From Taxillus chinensis (lineage: Eukaryota > Streptophyta > Magnoliopsida > Santalales > Loranthaceae), in contig CM042087.1 of assembly GCA_023512835.1 (NCBI GenBank), positions 42,464,017-42,528,016 of the forward strand: a DNA stretch of 64,000 nucleotides, in the 5' to 3' direction. Every line of letters begins with the position of its first letter. Within the stretch, counting starts at the first letter, position 1. Below are positions 1 to 11,251 of the stretch, piece after piece. The notes under the pieces were generated by a model. That model was not told the DNA's origin. It worked only from the letters and a program-made list of their open reading frames with translations, and ran no database searches. The translations under genes and the position numbers were made by a program.

Positions 1-480
1 GCCGGCCCAACCCTCCTCTTCTCTTCCCCTCGAATCAGAGGAGTTGGCGACGACGCCCGCAACAGCGAAGCAACACCACTTCTCGACGATCCGGAGAATG
101 TTCAGGTCGGGTAAGGATCCGGGTCTGATGTCGAGCTTCTCTGCGGACCAGGCGATCCTGGGGAGACCCCCGGCTCTGCATCAGATGAAGCGGTTCGCCA
201 GCGGCCGTGATGCGTTCGCCAACTTCGACTGGACGGCTCAGGTAGCGCCTGTGGAATCCGGCCACCGGAACACGCACTCCGGCAGGAGGACATCATCGGA
301 AATTGACGGGTCAGAGCGAGGACAGGAACAAGAGAGAATAAGGGATTTAAGGTTTCTTAATTCGTCAGCGACAGGACAGGAGTGAAGTTGGAACAGGGGT
401 AGAGAGGTTGATCTCAGTTTGGCGGGGTGTATGGTTCAGTACCCCGGCCCCGGGCCCGGGCCCTCTTCTTTGAACCCACG
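1..480. other. GC-rich gene-like edge fragment, unresolved
   Basis: This stretch is clearly more GC-rich than the AT-rich DNA that follows, and has open frames on both strands: plus 44-385 (no ATG at its first codon, stop near 385) and minus 102-296, beginning with two ATGs. The change to AT-rich sequence near 480 looks like the edge of a gene. I recognise no domain in either frame. The plus frame holds a serine/arginine-rich segment and a possible GT donor after CAG at about 241. It may be the first exon or leader of a gene lying mostly to the left, or a decayed exon. Strand and function are undecided. Confidence 0.3.
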
Positions 481-2000
481 GTTTGACATTTAGATTTTTA
501 TTTATTTTTATACCTAAACTTGTTTTGTTTTTTTAATTAATCTGCGTACCAAAAAACATTGTGAAATAAAATTGACCAACGAACTCTGCTGAGTGCTGAT
601 GCATATACATACGTATGGTAATTAATATTACTGAATTAGATATGAATTTGGCCCAATAAAATAAATTGTCATTTTGGTTTGGTAAAATACCGTTAAAAAA
701 TTTACATGCAGAATCAGGATCGGTAATTACAGGGGATGTTATAAAATAGAATTATATGATTTTCTTAATTTTTATACCAAAATTAAATAATTTTGATATA
801 AAACATTACAGTACAGCCGAAAATCCAACCTCAAAAAAAAAATTAACAAACATTTATTATGCCATAAATATAAATTTCACTTTGAATTTTGAAATAGAGA
901 TTTAAAATTCGGTTTTTTTCCCCCTTACTAAAGCTCGAGGCTTTGACATTTTATTCCAAAAGTTTGAAATATCTTTATTCAAGAGCCGTTATATTGCATA
1001 AATTACCGGGGAATTCATGGGTTTTCTATTAATGGAAGGCCGTTTTTATTCAATATATAACGTCAAAAAATTTGACACTGATTGTGTCTCCCCCCCCCCC
1101 CCGGGAAAAAAATGCAATAAAATGGAGGAAGTTCATGGGTTTCATTTGTATTAAAAACTAGTTCATCTATCAAATTTGTTAATGCAAATTCTCATTTGAA
1201 GCAAAAAAAAAAAAAAAACCACCATCTTCTTTCCTATTGGAGAGTGAAATACTGAAATTGAATGGAGTACCCAAATTGTAAGACATATTTGTTTAGATTA
1301 TTTTTAGTTTTTATTTTTAAAATATAATAGTTGTTTTAAAATATAAAAATAAAAATAAAAATATTATTTTTATTCTTTGAATCTTACAAAGTAAGAAAAA
1401 CTTTTTATTATTTTAAATTTTTTTCACTTTAAAATATCTATCATATTTTAAAAATAAAAATAAAAATATTTCAAGAGGTTAAATGTAACTGTTCTTTTAT
1501 GTTATAAATCATATATGTGTATTTATTTATTTGAGGAAATAATTTTATACATATTTGAAAAATTAATTAAATAATACAGGCTTATTTTTCACGACGAAGT
1601 CTTAAGTTAACCATCAGTTTGGTAAGCCGTGAGTGCAGCAGGTGCCCGAAAGAAAGAGTGGGCCTTTTCACTTTCTGTTTTATTTAGTTTTTTAAAAAAC
1701 AAATTCTAGGCCGAGTAGACGTACGTTAGACAAATCTGCTAACTTTGAACTTGGAGTTAAGTAGAAAAATATGAATGTGAAAATTTTCTTTTAGTTAATT
1801 ATTTTTAGTAATTTATTCTAATTATATTTTATATTTTGATTAGTTATATAATATTTTATTATTTTAATTTTTTATTTAAATAATAATTTTTGTTATAATT
1901 ATTTAATATTTTATTGTATTAAAATATTAATAAAATAAATTTAAAAAAAGAACATTAATAAGTATAGCTAAATAATTTAATAATCCGAACAACAATGACT
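481..2000. other. AT-rich intergenic DNA
   Basis: No gene is supported. It contains a C-homopolymer run at about 1089-1102, a poly-A run at about 1203-1218, and an AT-rich segment at about 1275-1480 whose two halves look loosely inverted (runs of the AAAATAAAAATAAAAATAT type), possibly an old MITE. Confidence 0.5.
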
Positions 2001-3341
2001 ACAACGTGAATCGAATCAATCATCAATCCTAATTCAAACCAAATCCGTCACGGATTGCATGTGTGGAGTAACTCGATCGAGAGCTTGACGGGTTGTTGCT
2101 GTGCTGATGGTGAATCGGACGAGCCACGGCCATGATGGGAAACTATCTTCCTCGGCTACATGCAAGTGCCTGCGAGAGCAAGAGCGAGCATGGTCGTGCC
2201 TATTAGTGGAGATCGATCGTCGGCCAACTGTGGGAGTTGTGTTAGAGCGAGCATAATCACACCTCGTAAAGCTACGTCCTCATGTCAGCCACTGTTGTTC
2301 ACATGTCAGGCTCATCATAAGCCATTATGCTTCAATGATGTTAGAGCGGCAGTCTGCATAATTAATTTATGGATTGTTTGTAGTGGGTTTGCATCCTTGA
2401 AGGAGAGCTATCACCCATTGAGTTACATTTCAATTAGTAGGAGCGTACGTGTTAGGAGGGCCACCGTTTAAATAGAGGGCCGTTTAATAATTAGAGGAAT
2501 GGGTTAAAGTTTTTTTAGCCTATGGGACCCGGCTTGAGCTAGTATGGGCTCAGTTATTGGTAAATGGAGGTTTTTTTTTGACAAATCTATCATGATTTGA
2601 TGGGTTAAAAGAGTGACTTTATTAACAGTAGCTCAATTGATGCTAGCTCTTCTTCAAAAGTGCTATATATATATATGGAGATCAAGGATTTACACTCTGT
2701 TACTAATAATTCACAAATTAATTCCAGTGCAAGCAAAGCATGATACTTGGAATTACTTGGATAAAATGGGTTGACACCCTGACCAAAGCATCAATCGAGT
2801 TGGAAGAGATTCGAGACCAATTTGGTGAGCTAATCATAGCTTCAAGTATTCATAAAATATCTCTCCTACTACCCCATCAAATTATGATGAGTTTGCACGC
2901 TATTAGACCGCTAGCCATACGGGAAAGCTCGTATCGATGGGCGTGGCTGTGCATTAATCGAATATTTACCAAATAGTTTTGAGTCGAGAGTAAGATAAAT
3001 CAAATTCCACCTTAAACCATTAATCGGTCATCAAACTTTGTAAGTCATATATATATTAACTAAACTAAACTTTGTAAGTCATATACATAACTAAACTTCA
3101 TTTGGTTCGATTAACCACCAAACCGATCCACTGCACGCCGTCATTGCGTAATATTATTAATTATTACACAAACATTAAGTACCATACATGTTGCTTTCAT
3201 ATATATGGTTACTTATATTATTATTTTATTGGCTAAAGCACATTTGCAAATTGCGATGATCAAAATAGGCCCATATTTTAGTTATGATTTGCCCGGCTTA
3301 ACTGATATAAGGAGAAAAAAAAAATGGTGAAAGAAAAATGA
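2001..3341. other. Intergenic DNA, no gene recognised
   Basis: A moderately GC-richer patch at 2040-2475 contains a 103-codon open frame with no recognisable domain and no supporting splice structure. The rest is AT-rich. This region lies downstream of the minus-strand CDSP32 gene and should hold its 3' UTR and polyadenylation signals, which I cannot place with confidence. Confidence 0.4.
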
Positions 3342-4295
3342 TCAGTAGGTGACGCGAACCCCCTGGTATCTGAGTATTTCTCCGATGAGCTCTCCCTTTC
3401 CGGACCCGACATACCTCCCGCAAACGGCGCCGCTTCTGATGAATAAGAAGGTGGGAACCTCCACGACTCCCATGTCCTTGAGGAACGCCATACAGCTGTC
3501 GTTCTCGTCCCCGTTCATGCGCGCAAAAACCACCGTGTCCGCCATCTGCCGCGACAACCTCACCACCGTGGGATACACCTTCACGCACGGTCCGCAGTTC
3601 TTCAGCCCCACGTCCAGCACGATCAGCTTCCCGCCCGCCGCGTGCTCCGCGATCAGCTTCTCCACGTCACCCCTGCTGTGCAGCTGCGCCACCGCCGATC
3701 CGGCGTCGCCGCCATAGTAGAGGACGTCGCCGGCGAGCTCCTCCGGCCCGATGCCCTCCTCCTCGTGCACCTTCTCCTGGTTCTTGTAGAAGCTGAAGTG
3801 TGGGACCTTCTCGATGCGCTCCCGCCGGCAAAGCTGCTTGGTGCTGTCGGAGTCGTCGCCCATGACGAGGAGGAAAACGACGTCGCTGCAGGTGCGGCTG
3901 AGCTCCACCATGAAGGGGTAGATTCGGCTGCTGCTCTGGCTGTGGGTGGCGGCGAACTCCACCACCACCAGCTTGTCTTTGGCGGCGCGCAGGGCTTCGT
4001 CGAATTCCTCGGCGCTGTGGACCTGCCGGACTCTCTCGTCGCTCTGACTCTGGGTGGAGGCGGAGGCTTTCCGCGTGCCCGCTGATGATGATGATGCGGC
4101 GAGTGGGGCGAGATGGGTCCGGCGCCGGCGCATGCCTGTGCCTGCGTGCTGTTTTGGTAGCACCAGCTGCACTGATGTGTGAATGTGAGACTTGGTTGTG
4201 GAGAGGAAGTGGAAAGTGGCGGCAATATTGTGCTTCTTGTTGTTAGCGGCGGATGAAGGTAGGGGAGATAAGAGGTTTGTGATTGCCGTGGCCAT
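3342..4295 (-). CDS. CDSP32: Thioredoxin-like protein CDSP32, chloroplastic
   Basis: Single-exon gene of 317 residues. The family is a drought-induced stromal protein made of two thioredoxin modules, which reduces peroxiredoxin and methionine sulfoxide reductase in oxidative stress. Residues 1 to about 75 are rich in Ser, Ala, Thr and Arg, as expected of a transit peptide. The first thioredoxin-like module (about 90-205) has lost its redox motif: the usual site reads [10 protein letters not shown]. The second module (about 208-317) has the active site CGPC at 234-237, preceded by LDVGLKN, and the expected cis-Pro segment VEVPTFLF. The C-terminus [11 protein letters not shown] matches the family. 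The start is the first ATG (4295), giving a normal precursor length. I see no intron. The orthology call is firm from the two-module layout and near-identical blocks such as [11 protein letters not shown]. Confidence 0.93.
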   Translation of the reverse strand: MATAITNLLSPLPSSAANNKKHNIAATFHFLSTTKSHIHTSVQLVLPKQHAGTGMRRRRTHLAPLAASSSSAGTRKASASTQSQSDERVRQVHSAEEFDEALRAAKDKLVVVEFAATHSQSSSRIYPFMVELSRTCSDVVFLLVMGDDSDSTKQLCRRERIEKVPHFSFYKNQEKVHEEEGIGPEELAGDVLYYGGDAGSAVAQLHSRGDVEKLIAEHAAGGKLIVLDVGLKNCGPCVKVYPTVVRLSRQMADTVVFARMNGDENDSCMAFLKDMGVVEVPTFLFIRSGAVCGRYVGSGKGELIGEILRYQGVRVTY

Positions 4296-6065
4296 TAATT
4301 TGGGACCCCAAAAAAAAATTATATATAAAAATCCAAAAAAAAAAAAAAAAAAATCCTTACGGCCTGCCTACACTCGATCGGTCGCTACAACCGCGCTGTT
4401 TGTTTCTATTGCGTACGAAGTATATAATGGACAAGGAAGAACAGGAACATGGACAGCAATTAAAGAATCTGAGTCGATGGAAATCATTATTAATCTGATC
4501 ATATATCCTCGTCCTTCTGTTTACGGTTCACTCATATATTATCCATACGAAAGGGTAGTTTTGGCATTTCATATACACACCCATCAAAATTAAATATCCA
4601 CGCATATTATTTTTAATTCGATATAAAATTATAAAAATATTTTAAAAAATATGTTTTATGTTAAAAAAATGTATTAAAAATATTATTGGAACATAATATC
4701 TATATTCTAATAATATTTTAACTTTTTTATTTAATTTTTTTTAATGTATTTATTTGAAAAATAATTTTTTAAACATAATATTTATGTTCAAGAATTTTTT
4801 TTAAAAATATTTATATTTAAATAATATTACGTGAACAAGTCATTTATGCTTAAATATTATTATGCTTATTTTTTTATTGGTGTAAACTGTAAACAGACTT
4901 CTTAAATGGTAAAAGCAGCACGCTCGAGCCTCGAATAAACACTTCTCATGCTTTCGGTAATTCATCCCTGCCTATGCCTTTGAGACAGGTCAAAGTGTAA
5001 ACGTCCAATAAAAATTAAATTAAATTGCTTCTATTGAAGAAAATTATACGTAACATGTTTGGGCATTTTTGTGTAAGTTGTTTTTTTGCACTCTAGGCTG
5101 TTTTTGGTTGATATTCCCATTTGTATTTGAGTCGAAGGCTAGTTCTATTGTTCTCTGATATTCCCATTTGTCTTCTAATAAATTGCATGTTTCTTTTAAA
5201 AAAAAAAAACCTCCTCTTTTTAATGATACAGAGAGGTTATCGGAAGTATATTGGGTGGTGGTGCGTGGCGGCGGCGGCGGCGGCAGAGATTATTAATTAT
5301 AGTCAGGTAGGACTCAGGTTTGTCCAAAGTTATTATGGTGAGTAATGCCAAAGATTAATTTAAGAGAAAATGACATTGGTCCAGTCATTATTATTGTATT
5401 TGATATTCACCTAATTTGGTGGTTTGGCTGTGGCTGTGTGTTTTTAATGATTTTAATGCATTTTTCATTTCGGGAGATACATTTAATTTTATTTTTTTTG
5501 TATTTTCTATACATATATAGTTGGAATTGTATATAAAAGGGAGATATTTTTACGCCAAGTCGCCAAGATTTGATTTGTTTGTGAATTGTGAATTGCGATT
5601 GCTTGGATGGTGAGATCTACCAGTGGTGCGGTGGGAGCAGGTGTTGCACACTGGGCTAAGAGCCGGTAACGCTGGCACGACGGAGGACTCAAACTCTGGT
5701 GGGATGCTTTGACGGAAGAAAAGACTTTTACCGCTTGGGTTATTAAATTGTTTTTGAATTATTGGTGAATTTTTCTTAAATAACTACCATAAATATAATG
5801 TAATAAATATGTATCATAGAATTTTTGTTAGAACAAAATCACTTCAGTTCCACCTCACTGTTTTAGCCCAAATTCATTACCAAAAGTTTGTGGAAATTAT
5901 ATACAACTTTTGAACTAGCATAAGAATACTTATGCATATATTATATGTTACAAGCTCCATAATGGATGAAGCGTTTTTTCCTCATCCTTTTCTGGTTTTC
6001 AAATGTAAATTTTATTTTACATATCAATTGGAAGAGGCTCACATTTCTACAGAAGACATACCTAT
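4296..6065. other. Intergenic DNA upstream of CDSP32
   Basis: Includes the promoter and leader side of the minus-strand CDSP32 gene, with A-runs near 4310 and 4335-4352. From 4600 to 5000 it is strongly AT-rich. A short GGC repeat occurs at about 5267-5284. Open frames here (for example 4192-4593 and 5121-5536) are low-complexity and match no family I know. Confidence 0.4.
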
Positions 6066-6235
6066 TGGGAAGTGTTGTCCCACATGGAAAGATTTGGGAA
6101 AGGCTAACGGATTTATAAGGTGGAGCAAGTCTAAAAATATTATAATGCGTTTTAAAGCCGTGCGGGCCGATGTGGCGAACCCAAAACGGACAATATTGTG
6201 ACATGAAATAGTCTTGCGCCTTGGCCCAATCCTAA
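6066..6235 (+). repeat. TRIM/LTR-like repeat remnant
   Basis: The segment begins with a TTGTCCCACATGG-type block, followed by a stretch on AAAGATTTGGGAAAGG, and later the block CCCAAAACGGACAATATTGTG. These blocks recur widely in plant genomes in small LTR or TRIM-like repeats, which is general knowledge rather than a search result. No partner LTR is visible nearby, so this would be a solo or truncated copy. The open frames across it on both strands have no recognised domain. Confidence 0.4.
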
Positions 6236-6607
6236 CAATACTTGCTACATTTGTATATATTTGAAATTTAACGTGTTTTTGTTTTGGTGAGTAACTTAAT
6301 GTGTTTTTATTAGAACATTCATTATCAGACTCATGTGTGCATGGGTTTTTAGTGGAAAATCCATGCTACCTTCCTACCAATAAATCAATGGTTTAAAACA
6401 TGTTGATTAAAAATATTATTAGTGTTAAATATGCTTTATGGGTTCTTTAGTGTTGTTTAAATTTATATGGTAATTATAGTTAAAAATATTGCAGTTGTAT
6501 CTTTCATTCCACTAACACTGATTAAAGATCATGCATATGATAGTGTACAGAGCATGAGATACACAATTAAATTTGATCTTAACTTTCTATTTTTTGAATA
6601 TTGCAAG
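6236..6607. other. AT-rich intergenic DNA
   Basis: No coding similarity was recognised here. Earlier exons of the neighbouring OSCA-type pseudogene would be expected upstream, but I could not find them. Confidence 0.4.
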
Positions 6608-9460
6608 TTATAGCAAGTAATGTCCTTTTAGACCCCAATGAATTAGTCAGTGAAAATGTGAAACATTTGTTCTGTGTTATCTTACAGGTGAGATTATTTT
6701 CATTATCAATTAGTTCTTTGTGAAATAGTTTGACCGGTGAAGATGGGTCTCATTTTCTACCAAGAAGGTTGAATTTCCCTAACATTGAATGAGTGGTATA
6801 ATTTCATCATTTTTATGAGGTGGTCTACAATGCCAATAAGCTAGCGAAGTTGGTGGAGAAAAAGAAGAATTTACAAAATTGGCAGGCCTACTACGAAAGT
6901 AAATATGAAAGTGAAAGATCTCCTGCAAAAGAGCAAACAACAAAAGATGAAGCACGTCTTTTTCTAAATGTATCATTTACGGATAATATAACTCTCTTTG
7001 TTTAATTTATAGATTAAATAAAAAAATCATTGAAGCATATCCTTCAGCCGCTTATTTTAGACCAAAAACATAGAAAAGCAGAGGGTCAATAACATTATCT
7101 AATTAGTAAGTGGATTATGACCGGATAAAAGATTCAAATCTATATAAGGTAATATGACCTCATAATGTAGATAGTGCATTTCGTAAATGCATTAGGAGTG
7201 CAGAAGTAAATGAATATGCATTCGGAAACTCAAACTGGTGGGTGGTGAGTAATTTTATTAGATCTACCTAAAATCACACCACTTTTGCTAGTCAATAACT
7301 AATGATATATGCTGTGACATCAAAATTTTAACGGCCATTTATAAATGTTCATCATTTCAAGGGCTGGGCTGGGTGTGATATCGTATTATAATTATTAAAT
7401 CATGAAACATCTAGTTTCTCTAATCCACAGGAATATCTACTTTGCTTATTTTCTAGCTCTTGATGTTAACTATTACTCCTCTTACATAGGAGACTGCAGA
7501 CAGGTTAAGGGTAATAAGTGATCCCGCAGCTATACTTCCTGCATCATTTGTCTCATTCAGAAGCATATAGGGAGCAGCAGTCTGTGATCAAACTCAGCAA
7601 TTTGGGAATCCTATGGAATGGTTAACAAAATGGGCTCATGAACCGCAGGATGTTTATTGGGCTAATCCCACCATTTCATATGTTGAACTCAGAATTCGAA
7701 CACTACTTAGCTGTTGATTTCTTTTTTCCTGACCTTTCTGATCTCATTGTATTTGTTCAATCTCTTACCAACAATGAGGGTATTGAGAAGGTCCTTCCTT
7801 TCATCAAGCCATTGATAGATATTTAAGTAGATTTCAGCTATAATCATTTTCTTTTAAGCTAATGATGAATTAATAATTTATTGGGATAATCATTTCTATT
7901 TCACCAAATTAGGTAAGGCTAAAAAAGATGGGATCATTAATGTTTCTTATGTAGTTAAGGCCTGGTAATTTTACTCTCCAATTCCATCATGTCACTCACA
8001 TTTTTGTGGATGGCTTGAAAATATATACACTGTAATTGACTAAAAATAGGAGCAGATATAAGTAAATAACTTATAAAGGTTTTAAAAATTTGTTAGAATT
8101 TATACTTGTAGAAGGTTTTCAATGCAGGAAGGTTATCAAGTCTTTCATTTAATATTTTCTTCCGGGATTGCGCTTAAGATAGTTCTTATTCTTCTTGTAA
8201 CACTTTTGATGAACATGTCCAAAATTGAAGGCTTCACATCATTGTCATCTTTAGATAGGAGGTCGGATGGAAAGTATCATTTGTTCCTACTTGTTAATGT
8301 ATTTCATGAAATCATTATTACAGGAACAACATTTCAGCAGCTCAATAAATTTATTAGTTAGTCGGCAACAGCGTAAGTTCCCTCTATGATTCTATTTATG
8401 CGAAAGATACCAAACAAATAACACATGTTGCACTGTCCTCCTGACCGGTTCATAAAAAAGTTAGTATATTTAGAAAGAAAGCAGCGTTTTTCACACTGCT
8501 CGTCTCGCAGGATTCCTATAACTGTTGGAATTTCCATGCCAATGAAAGGTATTTTCTTTATTTCATATATAATGGTTGATGGCTGTGCTAGAGTTGCTTC
8601 AGAGGTTTTACGATTGGTTCCCTTAGTTATCTACCATCTGAAGAACAGTTTCCTGGTAAAAACAAGACAAGATATTGGGAGCAGGCGATGAATCCTGGGT
8701 ATATAGATTTTGCAACGTCTGAACCGCAGATACAACTATGTTTTGTTGTAGGAGTTAGGATCGGACTTGTTTATTCAATTGTCACGCCAGTACTGCTTCC
8801 TTTTATCATTAACTTTTTTGCTTTTGCCTTCACGGTGCTCCAACATCAGGTAAGTTGGTGGCTCGAATTTCTCTTTGCCGTTGCTATGATTCTTTTGCGA
8901 CCACTGGCAAGATCATTAAGGTGTATGATGGTTGCATTTTCTGGATTATTTATAGCCTATCTAAATGATGATTGGCCTTAAGAGCGAGAAGCAAAGAAAC
9001 ATATGACTCTTGTCAAGTTATGGGCTTCATTTGCTTAATTTGAAGCAACATTTGATTGATTGTACCGTATCCAATTGATATCAACAATCTTGCAAACCAT
9101 CTGACTTCTAGTACTTATTGCTTTTGGTGTTCACTTACTGATCTCCATTTGGTATTATTTTAGGATGCCATGGCAAAGCACACACTTGAAAGCTCCACAG
9201 AGCCCGTCCTGAACTTGAAAAAAACTATCTCCAGGTTGCTAACATGCACCTTGTTTCAGGGCCGGCAGCTCAAAGGGACCATCAATTAAGGAGGAAGACG
9301 ATAGTAGCCCAACTCAGTCTCAGTGTCATCAAAGTTGGCATAATAGTCGTTTCGTTACATCATCTCATAATTTATTCTTACAGAAAATTTTACATAGAAA
9401 AGGGTAGGGAGAAGGACGTCATGGAGGTAACAATTTTATATTTGATTTTCAGTACATGAA
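6608..9460 (+). pseudogene. Decayed OSCA/CSC1-like hyperosmolality-gated channel (DUF221)
   Basis: Scattered blocks match plant OSCA1/CSC1 calcium-permeable channels in the right order on the plus strand. At 6608-6687 is the segment before the cytosolic loop (DPNELVSENV). At 6815-6920 is YNANKLAKLVEKKKNLQNW. At 7490-7826 is the loop plus start of the channel core, including PASFVSFRS, an EPQDVYWAN block and FVQSLTNNEGIEKV. At 8122-8361 is IALKIVLILL with KIEGFTSLSSLDRRS and ITGTTFQQLN. At 8500-8850 are the later helices (PMKGIFFISYIMVDG, LVYSIVTPVLLPFII). At about 9163-9290 is part of the C-terminus (TLESSTEPVLNLKK). Stops and frameshifts break it (TAG near 7570, frame change near 7680, TGA at 8689 with a frame change, and again near 9240). 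The N-terminal helices and the exon after the helix ending LQHQ (8850) are missing. It is not a working channel gene. Confidence 0.88.
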
Positions 9461-9824
9461 TTGCATCTAAAGTATCGATTTTGAAGAAATAATGGACAAA
9501 ATTTTGGCTGTTATATCTAATTTATTTTTCTAGTTAATATATACATATAAAATTAAAATACCATAGAATAGGAATTCGACTCTTGATTCTTGAATCAATC
9601 ATATGCACGTGGCGCAGGTTTTTTTTGGTATTGTGATGAGTCGTGAGATGTTTGTACCAGAAATTTGAAATTGTAAAAATATATATAATATAATATTATG
9701 TAAAAAAAATAAATAGTACTTTTTAATTTTTAAACGAAGAGAATAAGATGAAGAGTTTTAATTTTTGATATTTTTTATATAAAAAAAATATAGATTTTCT
9801 GTTTGAACGATTGCCTACTCATAG
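9461..9824. other. AT-rich intergenic DNA
   Basis: No gene or clear repeat seen apart from low-complexity AT. Confidence 0.4.
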
Positions 9825-10062
9825 TAGAATAATTAAAAATTTTAACAAATATATTTATATTAAATAATATTAACCATAAATTATATTTAATATTTATATT
9901 TTAACTGTAAATTTTATTAAAATTATAAATATTGAGGTATTAATTAATTAAATTTAACTGATGAATAGTTTTAAGTTTAAAATTTTAATAAAAATATAAA
10001 TTTCGTATGATTAATATTATTTTATTTAGATAAATTTAATAAAAATTTTAATTAAGCTATAG
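9825..10062. repeat. Palindromic AT-rich MITE, copy 1
   Basis: The two halves are imperfect reverse complements. The left arm starts AATTAAAAATTTTAACAAA and runs through TTAAATAATATTAACC. The right arm, read on the other strand, starts TAATTAAAATTTTTATTAAA and runs through AATAATATTAATCATAC. Similar palindromes lie at about 48030-48272 and 56935-57100. There is no coding capacity. A small foldback or MITE-type element is the best reading. Confidence 0.55.
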
Positions 10063-10482
10063 TATTTTAAAGTCACTGGACAGACAGACAAGATCCCGGA
10101 CGGAAGAAGTTGCGTCCAGCAAACACGACAGGAGCATGTGATGCGTTGGGGTATGATTGGGTTGGGTTGGGTCGGATGGGGTGGCTAAACTGTGGAGTTT
10201 TTTGAAAAAATGGTGGGTGCCAACTGCCAACCCATCCCACGAGTAAGAGACGGGTGGTACACGGTGGCAGATATGCCAACCACCATTTTCCTTTACATGT
10301 GAAGCAAAAAAACAACTGGGCTGGCACCCATCGTGGACGTGGAACGGACGACGACGAAGCCTGCGCTTGATGAAAGGGAGAAATATAGAAATAGAATTAA
10401 ATAAAATATGACGAATGAAACAAAAAAAAAAAAAAATACCCAAAGCAATCTAGCCAATACCAGCAGCTATTGGCAATTAGCA

Positions 10483-10518
10483 AGAGAGAGAGAGAGTGTG
10501 TGTGTGTGTGTGTGTGTG
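10483..10518. repeat. (AG)7(TG)11 compound microsatellite
   Basis: Perfect AG dinucleotides run directly into TG dinucleotides. Intergenic, downstream of SMT2 copy 1. Confidence 0.9.
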
Positions 10519-10769
10519 AAACTTATCTGATTATGGAAAGACAAAAAATTTTAAATTATAGATTTTTTATATCATTGGTTCACTAAATTTGAAGAAATAA
10601 TATAGTAGAAGTTCATAATTTTTTTTAGAACCATATGATTAATATTTGTCAACAAATACGAGTAACAAAAATACGATGAATCAGGTTGGCAATTAATAAG
10701 TGAGCGGTGAGTCTGGTGGGTTGTTCCCCTCTGCTGTGGGCATGTGGCTCAGTGGCTGTATTGTTGATA

Positions 10770-11251
10770 AGGTAAAATTAAAAAATAAGGATGGATGATG
10801 ATGGGTCACATGTGGATGAGCGCCAGCCTTGGTCCCAATATATCTTTTCCAGTTGACTCATCCTCCCAACAACGATCCGATTAATAAAACAGTTCAATTA
10901 AACAAAAACTTCAAACATTTTTTTATTCATTCAACCCCATTAATAAAACAGTTCAATTAAAAACAAAACCAAACTAACATAAGATTAGGAATTTTTAAAA
11001 CAAAAACAAATCCACATGGTCACAACGGCGGCGGCGGCGGCGGCGGCAAACAACCAAGTTTACTTACTACAAGTACAACAGCACATCGGAGGAAACATAA
11101 AAACAGAAATACAAAAACAAAGAAGGCTTATAACTAATTTTGAAACAGAAAATAATAACAATAATAAAGCATTGATTGGCATTTGTTTTCATCAACATCA
11201 TCGTCGGAGATGCTGCTGGCTGCTGCTGCTGGTTTTTGTTTTTTTGTTTTT
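10770..11251 (-). other. 3' flank of SMT2 copy 1, part of the tandem duplication
   Basis: This flank aligns with 17060-17545 next to SMT2 copy 2. Shared blocks include GGTCCCAATATA, TTTTATTCATTCAACACC-type sequence, ACTAACATAAGATTAGGAAT, a GCG trinucleotide run (11029-11048) and the block ATCGGAGGAAACATAAAAAC. Distances to the stop codons are similar. The sequence probably includes the 3' UTR. The duplicated unit therefore extends well beyond the coding region. Confidence 0.75.

Noticed and set aside
2160..2471. 103-codon open frame
   Set aside because: No domain, no splice or codon support. Could be chance in a moderately GC-rich patch.
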